NCBI GenBank assembly: GCA_030615605.1
Contig: JAUWYY010000001.1
Coordinates: 124,001 to 188,000, forward strand
Direction: 5' to 3'
DNA: 64,000 nt
Origin: a bacterium
Lineage (GTDB): Bacteria > Armatimonadota > Zipacnadia > Zipacnadales > Zipacnadaceae
Shown: piece after piece, positions 34,501-42,500 of the stretch
Position numbering within the stretch: the first letter of the stretch is position 1
Layout of the letters: each line of letters starts with the position of its first letter
Notes under the pieces: generated by a model
Database searches by the model: none
Told to the model about the DNA's origin: nothing
Seen by the model: only the letters and a program-made list of their open reading frames with translations
Made by a program: the position numbers and the translations under genes

Positions 34501-34958
34501 AGCCAATACCTCTTGATGATGGCGGCCCCCTGTGTGATCTATTAGAATTACGCATTGCCGCGGCACAGCAAGATGAAGACAAAGATGGAGTTCGAGAAGA
34601 GCTTGCTAACTTCGGCTGGTGGTTTGCCAGTGGACGGCTGCAGGATGAATGGGCCCTGGAGCGACTTTCGGAGGTCCTTGAGCTTGCGGACGGTGTTATA
34701 GAACCTAATCGGCTTGTAGCCGAAAGGCTTGCACTTCTGGCTTCTGATCAGCCAAGCACCGTGGTAGCTTGTCTTGCCAAGATGGTTGACGGCGACCGTG
34801 AGGGCTGGCGCATACTGGGTTGGCGAGAACACGCTCGGACAATACTGAGTGCTGCATTGAGTAGCGACCAAGAGGAGGCACAGAGTTCAGCCAGAGACAT
34901 AATCAACGGCCTTGGCGAAAGAGGCTTCCACGAGTTCCGAGACCTGCTTGAGCAATAG
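31545..34958 (+). CDS. large orphan protein of unknown function (1137 residues)
   Basis: Start ATG 31545 with AGGTGA 6 nt upstream. The protein is soluble, highly charged and almost all helical, with no signal peptide, P-loop or recognised catalytic motif. The C-terminal third (residues about 880-1137) contains YRYLWEAAWGSYVILNRPYD, LAQHLMLLYWRGRLSLEDSL, FGWWFASGRLQDEWAL and a REGWRILGWREHARTILSAA ending in FRDLLEQ. I associate this C-terminal pattern with big helical proteins in defence islands, but cannot verify it. It lies between the two ends of a destroyed type ISP gene, which supports an accessory or defence role. Confidence 0.75.
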   Translation: MEPNDFPGSGQSDDIEGRHEPMRLDARQRRVFEALTDIDPELGRVYVGAVRVLTDPLNPAGAYQGAHNLREICDRLHEYLEVSYEGPKEGKHHTTKAMILDLEPGDPVVRHFYSVGERFKKHMHLRSPKKQPPRSEDVLSDLRELEEVLLALRGPFYEVHPELDKLLVIDVPRGEDVQKLLALLARPGPARRAYFFDNLQKSGWLEPLRKAGFFSNPPEPVENKEEGTIAFRPWPESRYLARMAEYEPEIVHDIILAILSKRGDIENTPVLADFVDAAMTMPADQAVNVAECAREWTRQYDFLLPEKLAQLMKKLAEEGQKDEALRLAGSLLSLRADDSRARKWREQQHRISESGPWADYEPPPEARAWVDEHQYRHVLEEYFPSVVEAAGFEGLNLLCDLLEKAMEIEEREVGAFDYSHSWRPAIQDHEQNLGFTIKEDLVEAIREATKWLIENRPDEAEQLLDELEGRPFSIFRRIALYILSWKPEADPERAAERLCDRKLFDDGDVRHEYYLLAQSYFHRLEPEEQEMVLAWIEAGPDDEESAVRWDGTRLSQEEVKEYRKYWTVKRLSLFKGMLPTEWQEKYDDLVANVDEPEHPEFISYHEVRMGIPSPKSAEELNEMTTPELVQFLADWEPPEDEVWGPAPEGLAQELQRAVEAEPIRYAQDAKQFEGLAPTYVGGILRGLVKVRRDGPTFPWEPVLGLCKWVIQEPEPQPTQPPSSVREVDPGWQWTRKTIAELLSVGFQKNELRFELREVAWQILGPLTRDANPTPDYEKTYGGQNSSPAELAINTVRGEAMHGVLKYALWCARHLRPDDPSLAQGPPVWPEIPEVEEVLDYHLEPTNDPSAAIRSVYGHCLPWLVLLGAEWVQANLPRIFPKEPQYRYLWEAAWGSYVILNRPYDNVADILKDEYGVAVDKLGEQGVGAWRGPGPEKRLAQHLMLLYWRGRLSLEDSLIGQFFLKASPDVRAAALAFIGRSLQQMDEPIPLDDGGPLCDLLELRIAAAQQDEDKDGVREELANFGWWFASGRLQDEWALERLSEVLELADGVIEPNRLVAERLALLASDQPSTVVACLAKMVDGDREGWRILGWREHARTILSAALSSDQEEAQSSARDIINGLGERGFHEFRDLLEQ

Positions 34959-35016
34959 GCAAGTAGATAGACAAGCGACTTTCCACATCTCGTGTGCGAA
35001 AAACCAAGATAGGCAC

Positions 35017-35151
35017 CTGGCTCTGGCGGGCAAGGGCCCGCTAAGCTATGATGATATTACGCACTACCGCAACATCGTCCTGGCCCTGCGCGAGACGCGG
35101 CGCCTTATGGACGAGATAGAGGAGAGGATTCCAACCTGGCCGATTGAATAG
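35017..35151 (+). pseudogene. 3' remnant of a type ISP restriction-modification gene
   Basis: The frame reads KGPLSYDDITHYRNIVLALR followed by ETRRLMDEIEERIPTWPIE and a TAG. In type ISP enzymes the last residues follow the pattern LxYxDIxHYxxIVxALxETIRLMxEID then WP(I/L); this is recall of the family, not a search. No ribosome site or plausible start lies just upstream, and the strand is the same as the 5' remnant at 31415. Confidence 0.55.
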
Positions 35152-35274
35152 GTTGTAATCTGCATTTACGAGCGGAGCGTGTGAGGTTTCGCACCGATAC
35201 TGGTCCGCCGAAGACGCAGTAATCGAGAGAGCGATTAGGTTGCCCAATGCCGTTTAACACCGGGAGGGTATATT

Positions 35275-36111
35275 ATGTGTGAACAGCCTCAGAACAAGGC
35301 GCCGATAGTGCTGGTGATAGATGACGAACAAGCGTTTCGGACAGCGTGTCGTGAGACCTTGGAATATGCTGGCTATGGTGTGTTGGAGGCAAGCGAAGGG
35401 TTAGAGGGAGTGCAACTGTTCCGCGAGCAGCGTGATGCGATCGCCGGGACTATCATGGATTGGATGATGCCTGGCTTGAGTGGGGATCACTGGATAAAAC
35501 TGATCCGGGAAACTGATCCCGAGGCCAGGATACTGCTCTGCACTGGGCAATTCTTAAACGAAGCTGTCCGTGAGCGACTCAAATCTGATGGCATAGGCCT
35601 ATTGAAGAAGCCCGTTGATGCAGAGGGCTTGCTCAGCGCCGTCGCAAAGGCTTTTGGAAGTGCTCACGGCGATGTTGGGGAGGGGGAAGGTAGCCCAAGG
35701 ATGGCGGAGACCAGTGCTCCAGCGGAGGATAAAATAGTGGAGTCCCAGGGGGACGACCAGGCCCGTGCTGGTGATGGATTCGAGCGCAGAGCGAGGGAAA
35801 TGCTAGGACACGCAAAGATGTTGATGGCGGACAAACCAGACATTCTCGACGCGGAAGCCGATTACAGCAGCGCGGGGCTTTTGGAGGAAGAATGGCGGAG
35901 CCGCGTGGGTCTACCTGGTAGCGCCAGCACCATAGAGCCGGGTGCTGCAGCCGAGCCGTGCTGGCAAGTGAGTGTTGCCGCAGTGGGGTGTCAGGACGAG
36001 GATATGGGTGACGCGGTGCCGGGTGGGTACGTATTTGCTGTGATATTGACGGAGGGAGATACGACATTTTGGGCGGAGTGGGTGGTTGGGACTCCGTGTG
36101 AAGGGGAGTGA
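35275..36111 (+). CDS. response-regulator receiver domain with unknown C-terminal part
   Basis: 278 residues, GGGAGG upstream. Residues 10-125 are a receiver domain with acidic pair D16-D17, phospho-acceptor D62 (IMDWMMPG), T90 (LLCTG) and K112 (LLKKPV). Residues 130-278 are acidic, low in complexity at first, then a small domain without a recognisable DNA-binding or enzyme motif. No histidine kinase lies nearby. It could act by protein-protein contact. Confidence 0.8.
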   Translation: MCEQPQNKAPIVLVIDDEQAFRTACRETLEYAGYGVLEASEGLEGVQLFREQRDAIAGTIMDWMMPGLSGDHWIKLIRETDPEARILLCTGQFLNEAVRERLKSDGIGLLKKPVDAEGLLSAVAKAFGSAHGDVGEGEGSPRMAETSAPAEDKIVESQGDDQARAGDGFERRAREMLGHAKMLMADKPDILDAEADYSSAGLLEEEWRSRVGLPGSASTIEPGAAAEPCWQVSVAAVGCQDEDMGDAVPGGYVFAVILTEGDTTFWAEWVVGTPCEGE

Positions 36112-36279
36112 GGGGGGCATGTATGAGCGCATTGCGGCCGGGAGACATTCTCTTTCGGTCTTCTTGTGCATCTCAGGGCAGAGCCGCTATGGCTCGTCAT
36201 CGAATCACTGCGTAACTCGAAGTGATGCCCAGGCAGACGGGTTCTATAATCTGCATTTGCGGCGAAGGAAGCGACTAAT

Positions 36280-37257
36280 ATGAGCAAGCCACTGATTACT
36301 GAACTTAGCGTAGGCGACAAGGTCTCGGCTCCCTTTGTGGTCACCGACATCTCCCTGGCCCCGTTTCGCAGCAAGCCGGGCAGCTATCTCAACCTGACCC
36401 TTAGAGACCGTAGTGGTGAAATTGCGGCGCGGATGTGGGACAATGCTGAGCAGGTGGCGGCCGCCCTCCAGCCCGGACAAGTGGCTATGGTGGCTGGTCA
36501 GGTAGAGGAGTATCAGGGCGAGCCCCAGGTCATCGTGCGGGCGATCCGACCCTGCCAGCCCGACGAGTACGATCCGGCCGACTTTGTGACCACCGGCCCA
36601 CGCAGCCCCGAGGAGATGGTCGAACAGCTCCAGGCCAATATCGCCGAGGTGGACAATGCTCATCTGCACAAGCTGCTGGAGGCTGTCTTCGGCGACGAAG
36701 AGTTGCTGGCCCGATTCTCCACTTCGCCCGGTGGGAAGACCCTGCATCATGCCCATCGCGGTGGGCTTATTGAGCATACTCTCAACGTGGTTGAGCTGGT
36801 CAAGAAGGCGAGCGAGCTGTATCCACGGCTCGACCGTGACCTGCTAATCACTGCCGGACTGTTGCATGATCTGGGTAAGATATACGAGTTGGAAGGCGAA
36901 CTCAGCTATGACTACAGCGATGAGGGGAAGTTCCTGGGACACGTGATACTGACGGACCGACTTCTAACCGATAAGATTGCCCAACTACCCGACTTCCCCC
37001 AGCATCTGGCTAATACTCTCAGTCACGCAGTGCTCAGTCATCATGGCCAGCGCGAGTGGGGAGCGCCGGTTCTGCCCTCGACTCCGGAGGCCTGCGCCTT
37101 GCACTATGCCGACAACCTGGATGCTCGTGTCCAGGGCTTTCAGCAGGTTATTGATCGCCACGGCGACCAGCCCGGGCGCTGGTCACGATATCATCCCTAC
37201 TTCGAGCGAAGTATCTTTGTCGGTCCTGCCGAAGCTGACAACGACGATTCTATGTAG
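36280..37257 (+). CDS. YhaM-like 3'-5' exoribonuclease (OB fold + HD domain)
   Basis: 325 residues. The N-terminal OB fold (residues 10-95) resembles nucleic-acid-binding tRNA-anticodon-type domains (YLNLTLRDRSGEIAARMWD). The HD domain follows (residues about 150-300): HRGGLIEHTLNVVEL, then AGLLHDLGKIYELEGE with the HD pair, and VLSHHG and ADNLDA with later metal ligands. This order is that of YhaM/CBF1 nucleases, which trim RNA or single-stranded DNA from the 3' end. The sigma factor gene follows closely. Confidence 0.9.
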   Translation: MSKPLITELSVGDKVSAPFVVTDISLAPFRSKPGSYLNLTLRDRSGEIAARMWDNAEQVAAALQPGQVAMVAGQVEEYQGEPQVIVRAIRPCQPDEYDPADFVTTGPRSPEEMVEQLQANIAEVDNAHLHKLLEAVFGDEELLARFSTSPGGKTLHHAHRGGLIEHTLNVVELVKKASELYPRLDRDLLITAGLLHDLGKIYELEGELSYDYSDEGKFLGHVILTDRLLTDKIAQLPDFPQHLANTLSHAVLSHHGQREWGAPVLPSTPEACALHYADNLDARVQGFQQVIDRHGDQPGRWSRYHPYFERSIFVGPAEADNDDSM

Positions 37258-37312
37258 TAGGCTGCTATTGCCGCGATCAGTGAACCTTGTGATTGAAGAC
37301 ACGTCTATAACT

Positions 37313-37936
37313 ATGACTGAGGCTAGTACGGCGCAGGTAGACATCTCAGAACTGGTTCGCAGGGTCAAAGACGGCGACGATGAAGCCTTCGGGATGCTGG
37401 TCGAACAGTATCAGGACAATATCTATGGTTACGTATTCCGAATGCTGCACGACCCCGAGGAGGCCGAAGACGTCGCTCAGGAGGTCTTCATCCGCGCTTA
37501 TCAAAACTTGGCGGGATTCCGCGAAACGGCCAGCTTTAAGACCTGGCTGTATCGGATCGCTACCAATCTGGCTATTGATGCGGCCCGCGCCCGCAAGTCG
37601 CGCCGGGCAGAGACCTTCTCGCTGGATGAGCCTGTGGCGACTGATGAAGGGGAGTTGCAACGCCAGGTGCCGGCAGACAGGCCCGGACCGGCTGGTCTGG
37701 CGGAAAGCTCCGAGCTTCAACAATTGGTGGCCGCAGCAATTGCCCAACTGTCGGCTAAACTCAGGACAGTCATTACGCTTTACGATATTGAAGGATTGAG
37801 CTATAAAGAGATCGCCGAAGTGCTGGGTTGTCCGGTCGGTACGATCAAGAGCAGATTGTTCAACGCTCGCAATCAACTGCGAGATGAGCTCGAGGAGAAG
37901 ATAGATGTCGAAAACTGGCTGGCAGAGTGGCCGTGA
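37313..37936 (+). CDS. ECF (RpoE-like) sigma factor
   Basis: 207 residues from ATG 37313 (GTG codons at 37280 and 37289 are alternatives). Region 2 appears as DEAFGMLVEQYQDNIYGYVF, AEDVAQEVFIRAY and FKTWLYRIATNLAID; region 4 as LRTVITLYDIEGLSYKEIAE and VLGCPVGTIKSRLFNARNQL. It is followed in order by a zinc-finger anti-sigma gene and an RseB-like gene, matching rpoE-rseA-rseB-type envelope-stress units. Confidence 0.95.
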   Translation: MTEASTAQVDISELVRRVKDGDDEAFGMLVEQYQDNIYGYVFRMLHDPEEAEDVAQEVFIRAYQNLAGFRETASFKTWLYRIATNLAIDAARARKSRRAETFSLDEPVATDEGELQRQVPADRPGPAGLAESSELQQLVAAAIAQLSAKLRTVITLYDIEGLSYKEIAEVLGCPVGTIKSRLFNARNQLRDELEEKIDVENWLAEWP

Positions 37937-37970
37937 CCAGTCAGCTTAGCGCCAGTGGAGGAGTACCACA

Positions 37971-38513
37971 ATGCGTTGCGCAAAGCTTCGTAGGATAATC
38001 GTTGTGATCGCATCCGAAGACCGCTATGGTCGGCTCCAGGAGGCCATTGAGCGGCACCTGGCCCAGTGTCCGGCGTGTGCCCAGTTTGCCCGCCAGATGG
38101 ATTCGCTGACTCAGCATCTACACAGCCTGCCCCGCCGCCCGGCACCCGAAGACTTCACGCTCACTGTTAAGCGGCGAATGCGAGTGCAACAGCCCAAGCC
38201 CAGGATTGGTTTGATCGAGCGGATATTCGGAGTACATCGAGCGCCTACCCCGCGGGTATCGCCGCAAGTAGCCTGGACGGGCGTCTCAGTGGCGGTCGTG
38301 GCCCTGGCTGTCGGATTGCTGGTAGGCGTGCCTGGCGGCAAATCTGGTCCGCCTGCACCGGGGCCGATAGTTGCCAGCCCCTCGACCGTCACTGAGGCAT
38401 CCCTGCCGATAATGGACGAGATTATGCTGCGGCATCGCCAGTACAACCGCAGCTTTCCCCTGACCGATGATCCCGGCCTCAATCTGATTCTATATTCACC
38501 CGGGGAAGAATAG
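37971..38513 (+). CDS. anti-sigma factor, zinc-finger type, membrane anchored
   Basis: 180 residues with GGAGGAG upstream. H-x3-C-x2-C is seen in RHLAQCPACAQF near residues 28-39. A hydrophobic helix at about residues 98-118 (VSVAVVALAVGLLVGVP) anchors it, leaving an extracytoplasmic tail. It is placed between the sigma gene and the RseB-like gene; regulated proteolysis would release the sigma factor, as known for the RseA family. Confidence 0.85.
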   Translation: MRCAKLRRIIVVIASEDRYGRLQEAIERHLAQCPACAQFARQMDSLTQHLHSLPRRPAPEDFTLTVKRRMRVQQPKPRIGLIERIFGVHRAPTPRVSPQVAWTGVSVAVVALAVGLLVGVPGGKSGPPAPGPIVASPSTVTEASLPIMDEIMLRHRQYNRSFPLTDDPGLNLILYSPGEE

Positions 38514-38515
38514 TC

Positions 38516-39523
38516 GTGAAGCGCGTGGCCCACAAAACAGCACCCCACCGATTGTCGGTAGCGGGCATCATCGGGCTGATTTGTCTGGCCTGGATGGTCT
38601 CGGTGGCGGAGGCTGACGAGGGTTGGGCATGGCGAGTGGTCCAGCGCAGCGTGCAGGCCGGCCACGAAGTTCCCCACCAGGGCTATCGAGATGTGGTGAC
38701 ATTTCGGCAGGGGCACAAAGTCACCGGCTTCCGGCAGAAGATTTGGCAGGGTGGTGAAGGTCGCCGGCGGGTAGTGATAATCGAGCCGCCCGACCAGCGG
38801 GGCCGTATTGAAGTTTGTGATGGCCAGACTCGCTGGGAGTACTATCCCCGCACCCACAAAGTAATAATCAGCAACGTGCTTGGTGGAGATCAGCCGGGCC
38901 CCGCAGAAATGCTTCCCAGGCCCGGCCCCTCTGCTAGATTGCATGCCAACTATCTTGGCGACGGTCGGATAGCGGGACGACTCGCCCACATTGTGGAGTT
39001 GACCACCCTGGCGGGCCGCCCTGTGTACAAACTATGGGTCGATCGCGAGAAGTTCGTCCGGCTCAAGGTGCAGCGGTTCAGTCCCTCTGGTGAAATCACT
39101 TATTCGGCGTATTTTTCCACTATCACCTATGATCCGGAGTTTTCTCCTGACCTGTTCTCCTTCACCATCCCCAAAAACTGTCACACTATTGACGTGCCAC
39201 TCGCACTGCCCCGGATGGACTTGGAGCAGGCCCAACTTCAGGCCGGATTTCCCGCTATACTGCCGCAGTACGTACCAGATGGCTATGAGTTGGAACGTAA
39301 CCGCGTAGCTGTGGCGCGTAGGGAGGAGCAACCCGTGTTATGGTTGTCCTTCTCCAACGGAGTAGAGCGCTTCTCGCTGTTCCAGGGTCGAAAATGGCTG
39401 GGTATGGTCGCAGGCAAGCAACGGCCAGCAAAATGTTGGGTAGCCGGCTCGTTCTGTTTTGTGCTCGTCGGTTCACTACCGGCCGAGGAAGTACAAAAGA
39501 TCAAGAAGTCTATGCAGAGATAG
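38516..39523 (+). CDS. MucB/RseB-LolA-like sigma factor regulatory protein, exported
   Basis: 335 residues from a GTG two nucleotides after the anti-sigma stop. Signal peptide at about residues 13-33 (VAGIIGLICLAWMVSVAEA). The half-barrel LolA/RseB fold is suggested by YRDVVTFRQGHKVTGFRQKI, VCDGQTRWEYYPRTHKVII and VDREKFVRLKVQRFSPSGE. The C-terminal part (residues 230-335) resembles DUF4367-like sensor domains (PQYVPDGYELE). It probably senses envelope state and modulates the anti-sigma factor. Confidence 0.8.
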   Translation: MKRVAHKTAPHRLSVAGIIGLICLAWMVSVAEADEGWAWRVVQRSVQAGHEVPHQGYRDVVTFRQGHKVTGFRQKIWQGGEGRRRVVIIEPPDQRGRIEVCDGQTRWEYYPRTHKVIISNVLGGDQPGPAEMLPRPGPSARLHANYLGDGRIAGRLAHIVELTTLAGRPVYKLWVDREKFVRLKVQRFSPSGEITYSAYFSTITYDPEFSPDLFSFTIPKNCHTIDVPLALPRMDLEQAQLQAGFPAILPQYVPDGYELERNRVAVARREEQPVLWLSFSNGVERFSLFQGRKWLGMVAGKQRPAKCWVAGSFCFVLVGSLPAEEVQKIKKSMQR

Positions 39524-39733
39524 TCTTTGCCCCACGTTTCGCCTCCTCGCTCCATATCAGCAGATAGCCAAAGGCGCTTGTAAGATCAGTTGGCTTGATT
39601 AGGTGAGCACCCCAAGACCTACGCCCCAGGTAGGCTCGGCTGCGGGAAGGAGTTATACGCAGGACATAGAATAATATATATCGGCACACTTGCCGTCGAA
39701 CTTAAGGGTGGGCAAGTAAAGTACACGAATTAT

Positions 39734-39760
39734 TAAAGTTTCTCCCTAAAGTGCCAATAT
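39734..39760 (+). promoter_or_regulatory. sigma-28 (FliA-type) promoter of flgM
   Basis: TAAAGTTT, an 11-nt spacer and GCCAATAT closely follow the flagellar sigma-28 consensus TAAAGTTT-N11-GCCGATAA. The start of flgM is 47 nt downstream. A 7-bp hairpin (ACTTGCC / GGCAAGT, 39688-39717) lies just before it. Confidence 0.75.
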
Positions 39761-39806
39761 AATGTTGGCGGAAGGCACGTCAGGAGCACGTGAAGGAGCA
39801 GTTACT

Positions 39807-40100
39807 GTGAGAATCGATCCCAAGAAACTGTCAGAGATTACCCGGAAAACGGTGGAGGCCACTCGCGGTGAGCAGGTAGGCGAAGTTGATGCTACCGTAA
39901 AGTCCAGCCAAGCCGCCCAGGCTGATCAGGTCAGTTTTAGCCATCAAGCCAGACAGATTCAGCGCGCTCATCAGGCGCTATCCGGTGTGCCTGAGGTCCG
40001 CCAGGAAAAAGTAGCCCAGGCCAAGCGCAAAATCGCCCAGGGCACTCTTGAGATAGACGCAGAAGCGATAGCCCGCAGGATAGTTGAAGGCGGCATCTGA
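39807..40100 (+). CDS. flgM: anti-sigma-28 factor FlgM
   Basis: 97 residues. Start at the GTG 39807, with AAGGAGC 7 nt upstream, rather than the ATG 45 nt earlier. The FlgM domain is seen in VSFSHQARQIQRAHQALSG, VRQEKVAQAKRKIAQG and TLEIDAEAIARRIV, the part that grips sigma-28. It is placed behind a sigma-28 promoter, giving the usual negative feedback. FlgM is exported through the flagellar channel once the hook is finished. The cognate sigma is probably the one at 56973. Confidence 0.9.
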   Translation: MRIDPKKLSEITRKTVEATRGEQVGEVDATVKSSQAAQADQVSFSHQARQIQRAHQALSGVPEVRQEKVAQAKRKIAQGTLEIDAEAIARRIVEGGI

Positions 40101-40130
40101 TTCCCCGTCGTATCCGTTCTAGTCAATAGG

Positions 40131-40164
40131 CAGCCGGTCCTGGCTTAGGGGCCGGCTGTTTTTT
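40131..40164 (+). terminator. intrinsic terminator of flgM
   Basis: A 10-bp GC-rich stem (CAGCCGGTCC / GGGCCGGCTG, one G-T pair) with an 8-nt loop is followed by six Ts. Confidence 0.9.
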
Positions 40165-40273
40165 GTGGTGCTGATTGGTACTTTCCCGTCGCTTGTCTGC
40201 TTCTTATGCAACTTCCTCGTTGGCTCAGGCAATGTGCTGTTGCATCCGCCTGTGGCTACTGCACCGGCCCCCG

Positions 40274-40303
40274 TTGACAGCGCCTAAATTCATACCGTAT
40301 ACT
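40274..40303 (+). promoter_or_regulatory. sigma-70 promoter of recJ
   Basis: TTGACA, 18 nt, TATACT. The predicted transcription start near 40310 lies after the first possible ATG (40308), which favours the ATG at 40341 as the recJ start. Confidence 0.8.
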
Positions 40304-40340
40304 ACTGATGAATTCACCGACCACTGAAAGGTCTACATTT

Positions 40341-42077
40341 ATGCCTCTGCCGTCAGCCGAAGAGTGGGTAGTACCACCACGTGATCACCAATTCGAGCAG
40401 CAAATGGCCCAGGCTGTGGGGATTCATCCCCTGATGGCGGCGGTGTTGCGCAACCGGGGACTGGCGACGGAACCAGCCATTCGCGACTTTCTTCAGCCTT
40501 CTTTGGATCGGCTTCATGATCCGTCCAGTCTGCCCGATATTGAGCCGACTGTAGCTCGACTGGTCAGGGCGGTGCGCAACCAGGAGCATGTGCTGGTCCA
40601 TGGCGACTACGATGTGGACGGTATCACCGCTTGCGTTCTGATGACCAGTTTCCTGCGCAGACTAGGGGTCGACGTCAGCTACTATATTCCGCACCGCATC
40701 AAAGACCAGTACGGTCTGGGTCTACAGGCGATCAGTCAGGCCATCGAGAAGGGTATTAAGTTGATAGTCGCCGTGGACTGCGGAGTGTCTGCTCATGAGG
40801 CTATTGCGACCGCTCGCTCTGGCGGCGCTGATGTAATTGTCATAGACCACCATGAGCCTGGCCCACAGCTTCCCGAAGGGGCGTCAATCATTGATCCGAA
40901 GCGCAGCGATTCGCAGTACCCGGAATCGGAGCTGGCGGCCGTGGGCCTGTGTTTCAAGGTGGCCTCGGCGGTCTGCCAGGCCCTGGACGTCTCGCAGACC
41001 TCGCTGCAGCGGGCCTTTCTTGATCTGGTAGCGTTGGGCACAATCGCCGACATGGTGCCTCTGTGCGGTGAAAATCGCCTGATGGCAGCATCCGGTCTGA
41101 AGCTGCTGCCCCAGACCAGAAAAATCGGGTTGGCGGCCCTGCTGAATATGTGCGGACTGGATTCGCAAATCACAGCCCGGGATGTCTCGTACCGGATAGC
41201 GCCGCGGCTTAATGCGGTGGGCCGGCTGGCTGATGCCAACGAGGCTGTGGACTTGCTGCTGACTGATGACCAGGTCGAGGCCGACCGTCTGGTTAATTAC
41301 CTGGATAGCCTAAACCGCGAGCGCCGGGATGAGCAGGAGCGAGTCTACCGGGAAGCCCTGGCGATAATCGACGGGAGTGAGGAGCTGCAGCAAGCACCTG
41401 CTTTAGTCTTGGATGCTGAGGGCTGGCATATTGGTGTGGTCGGAATTGTCGCCTCACATCTGCTGGAGCGCTACCGCCGTCCGGCTATGGTGTTGGTCCA
41501 CGAAGGTGATCAGGCGCGGGGCTCAGCCCGCAGTGTGGAGGGCTTTGACATTGCTGAGGCCCTGCAAAGCTGCTGCGATCTGCTGGTCAAGCACGGCGGT
41601 CATGCCGCTGCCGCCGGCCTGACTATCCAGCGCAAGAACCTGCCTGCATTCCGACAGCGTATGAACGAGTTGGTCACAGAAGCGCTGGGCCCTGACGGCT
41701 GGCAGGAACGGCTGCGCGCCGATGCTGTGGTGGACCTGGCGGAGATTGACGGGTCGCTGCTGGAAGACCTGCAGGCTCTGGAACCGTGCGGCCAGGACAA
41801 TCCCCAGCCGCGATTTGTCGCTCGTGACGTAGAGGTGTCCAGTTGTCGTCGCGTCGGTAGACAGGAACGTCATCTGAAGCTTCAGGTCAACTCGGAGAAT
41901 GGCTACTGGGATTGTATTGGTTTCGGGCTAGCTAGGGCGGGCGGGTGGATCCAACCCGGCCAGCGGATTGACATCTGTTTCACCCCCGAGTTCAATGAGT
42001 ATATGGGTACCCGCGAACTGCAACTGCGCCTGGAGTCGGTGCGCCCAGGCAACGGGGAAACCGGGAGGCAAGAATAA
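40341..42077 (+). CDS. recJ: single-stranded-DNA-specific exonuclease RecJ
   Basis: 578 residues, family-typical. DHH motifs are visible: VHGDYDVDGITACVLM (motif I), DCGVSAHEAI, VIDHHEPG (motif III DHH), and VGLCFKVA. The DHHA1 domain has GWHIGVVGIVASHLLERYRR and the glycine-rich GGHAAAAGLTI; a C-terminal OB fold follows. AAAGGT lies 8 nt before the chosen ATG. It degrades single strands 5' to 3' in recombination and mismatch repair. It leads a cluster with yjbQ, a nucleotidyltransferase and serine biosynthesis genes. Confidence 0.95.
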   Translation: MPLPSAEEWVVPPRDHQFEQQMAQAVGIHPLMAAVLRNRGLATEPAIRDFLQPSLDRLHDPSSLPDIEPTVARLVRAVRNQEHVLVHGDYDVDGITACVLMTSFLRRLGVDVSYYIPHRIKDQYGLGLQAISQAIEKGIKLIVAVDCGVSAHEAIATARSGGADVIVIDHHEPGPQLPEGASIIDPKRSDSQYPESELAAVGLCFKVASAVCQALDVSQTSLQRAFLDLVALGTIADMVPLCGENRLMAASGLKLLPQTRKIGLAALLNMCGLDSQITARDVSYRIAPRLNAVGRLADANEAVDLLLTDDQVEADRLVNYLDSLNRERRDEQERVYREALAIIDGSEELQQAPALVLDAEGWHIGVVGIVASHLLERYRRPAMVLVHEGDQARGSARSVEGFDIAEALQSCCDLLVKHGGHAAAAGLTIQRKNLPAFRQRMNELVTEALGPDGWQERLRADAVVDLAEIDGSLLEDLQALEPCGQDNPQPRFVARDVEVSSCRRVGRQERHLKLQVNSENGYWDCIGFGLARAGGWIQPGQRIDICFTPEFNEYMGTRELQLRLESVRPGNGETGRQE

Positions 42078-42081
42078 CACT

Positions 42082-42483
42082 ATGCCGACACAGCGATTTC
42101 GCATCAGCACGGCCAAGCATCGCCAAATAACTGACATAACCAGCCAGGTGCAGGAGGCGGTCCGTGCGGCGGGCTGCGACCAGGGCCTGGCCTGCATCTC
42201 GGTGCCGCACTGTACCTGCGTGGTCTATGTCAACGAGAATGAAAGCGGCTTGATCGCTGATACGCTCGAGTTAATCAATCAGTTGCCTGCCGGGGGCAGT
42301 TGGCAGCACAATCGTATTGACAACAATGCCGAGGCTCACCTGATGGCATCGCTTATGGGCAGTAGCACTTGCCTGCCGGTCAGTGGCGGGCAAGTCGAGC
42401 TGGGCACCTGGCAGCGGATAATGCTCATAGAGCTTGACGGGCCGCGCGAGCGGCTTGTAACTGTAACAATTGTGCCGAGCTGA
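42082..42483 (+). CDS. yjbQ: YjbQ family protein (secondary thiamine-phosphate synthase-like)
   Basis: 133 residues starting 5 nt after recJ. It shows the conserved core of UPF0047: ACISVPHCTCVVYVNENE with His and Cys, DNNAEAHLMASLMGSS and WQRIMLIELDGPRERLV. Homologues weakly replace ThiE in thiamine synthesis, but the true activity of the family is unsettled. It is tightly packed in a cluster, so co-transcribed with recJ and the next gene. Confidence 0.9.
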   Translation: MPTQRFRISTAKHRQITDITSQVQEAVRAAGCDQGLACISVPHCTCVVYVNENESGLIADTLELINQLPAGGSWQHNRIDNNAEAHLMASLMGSSTCLPVSGGQVELGTWQRIMLIELDGPRERLVTVTIVPS

Positions 42484-42500
42484 ACGCACGGAGGGGCGCG

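Noticed and set aside
39524-39733. Cyclic-di-GMP riboswitch upstream of flgM
   Set aside because: Flagellar context made this attractive, but none of the GEMM-I core segments is present; only a 7-bp hairpin is seen.
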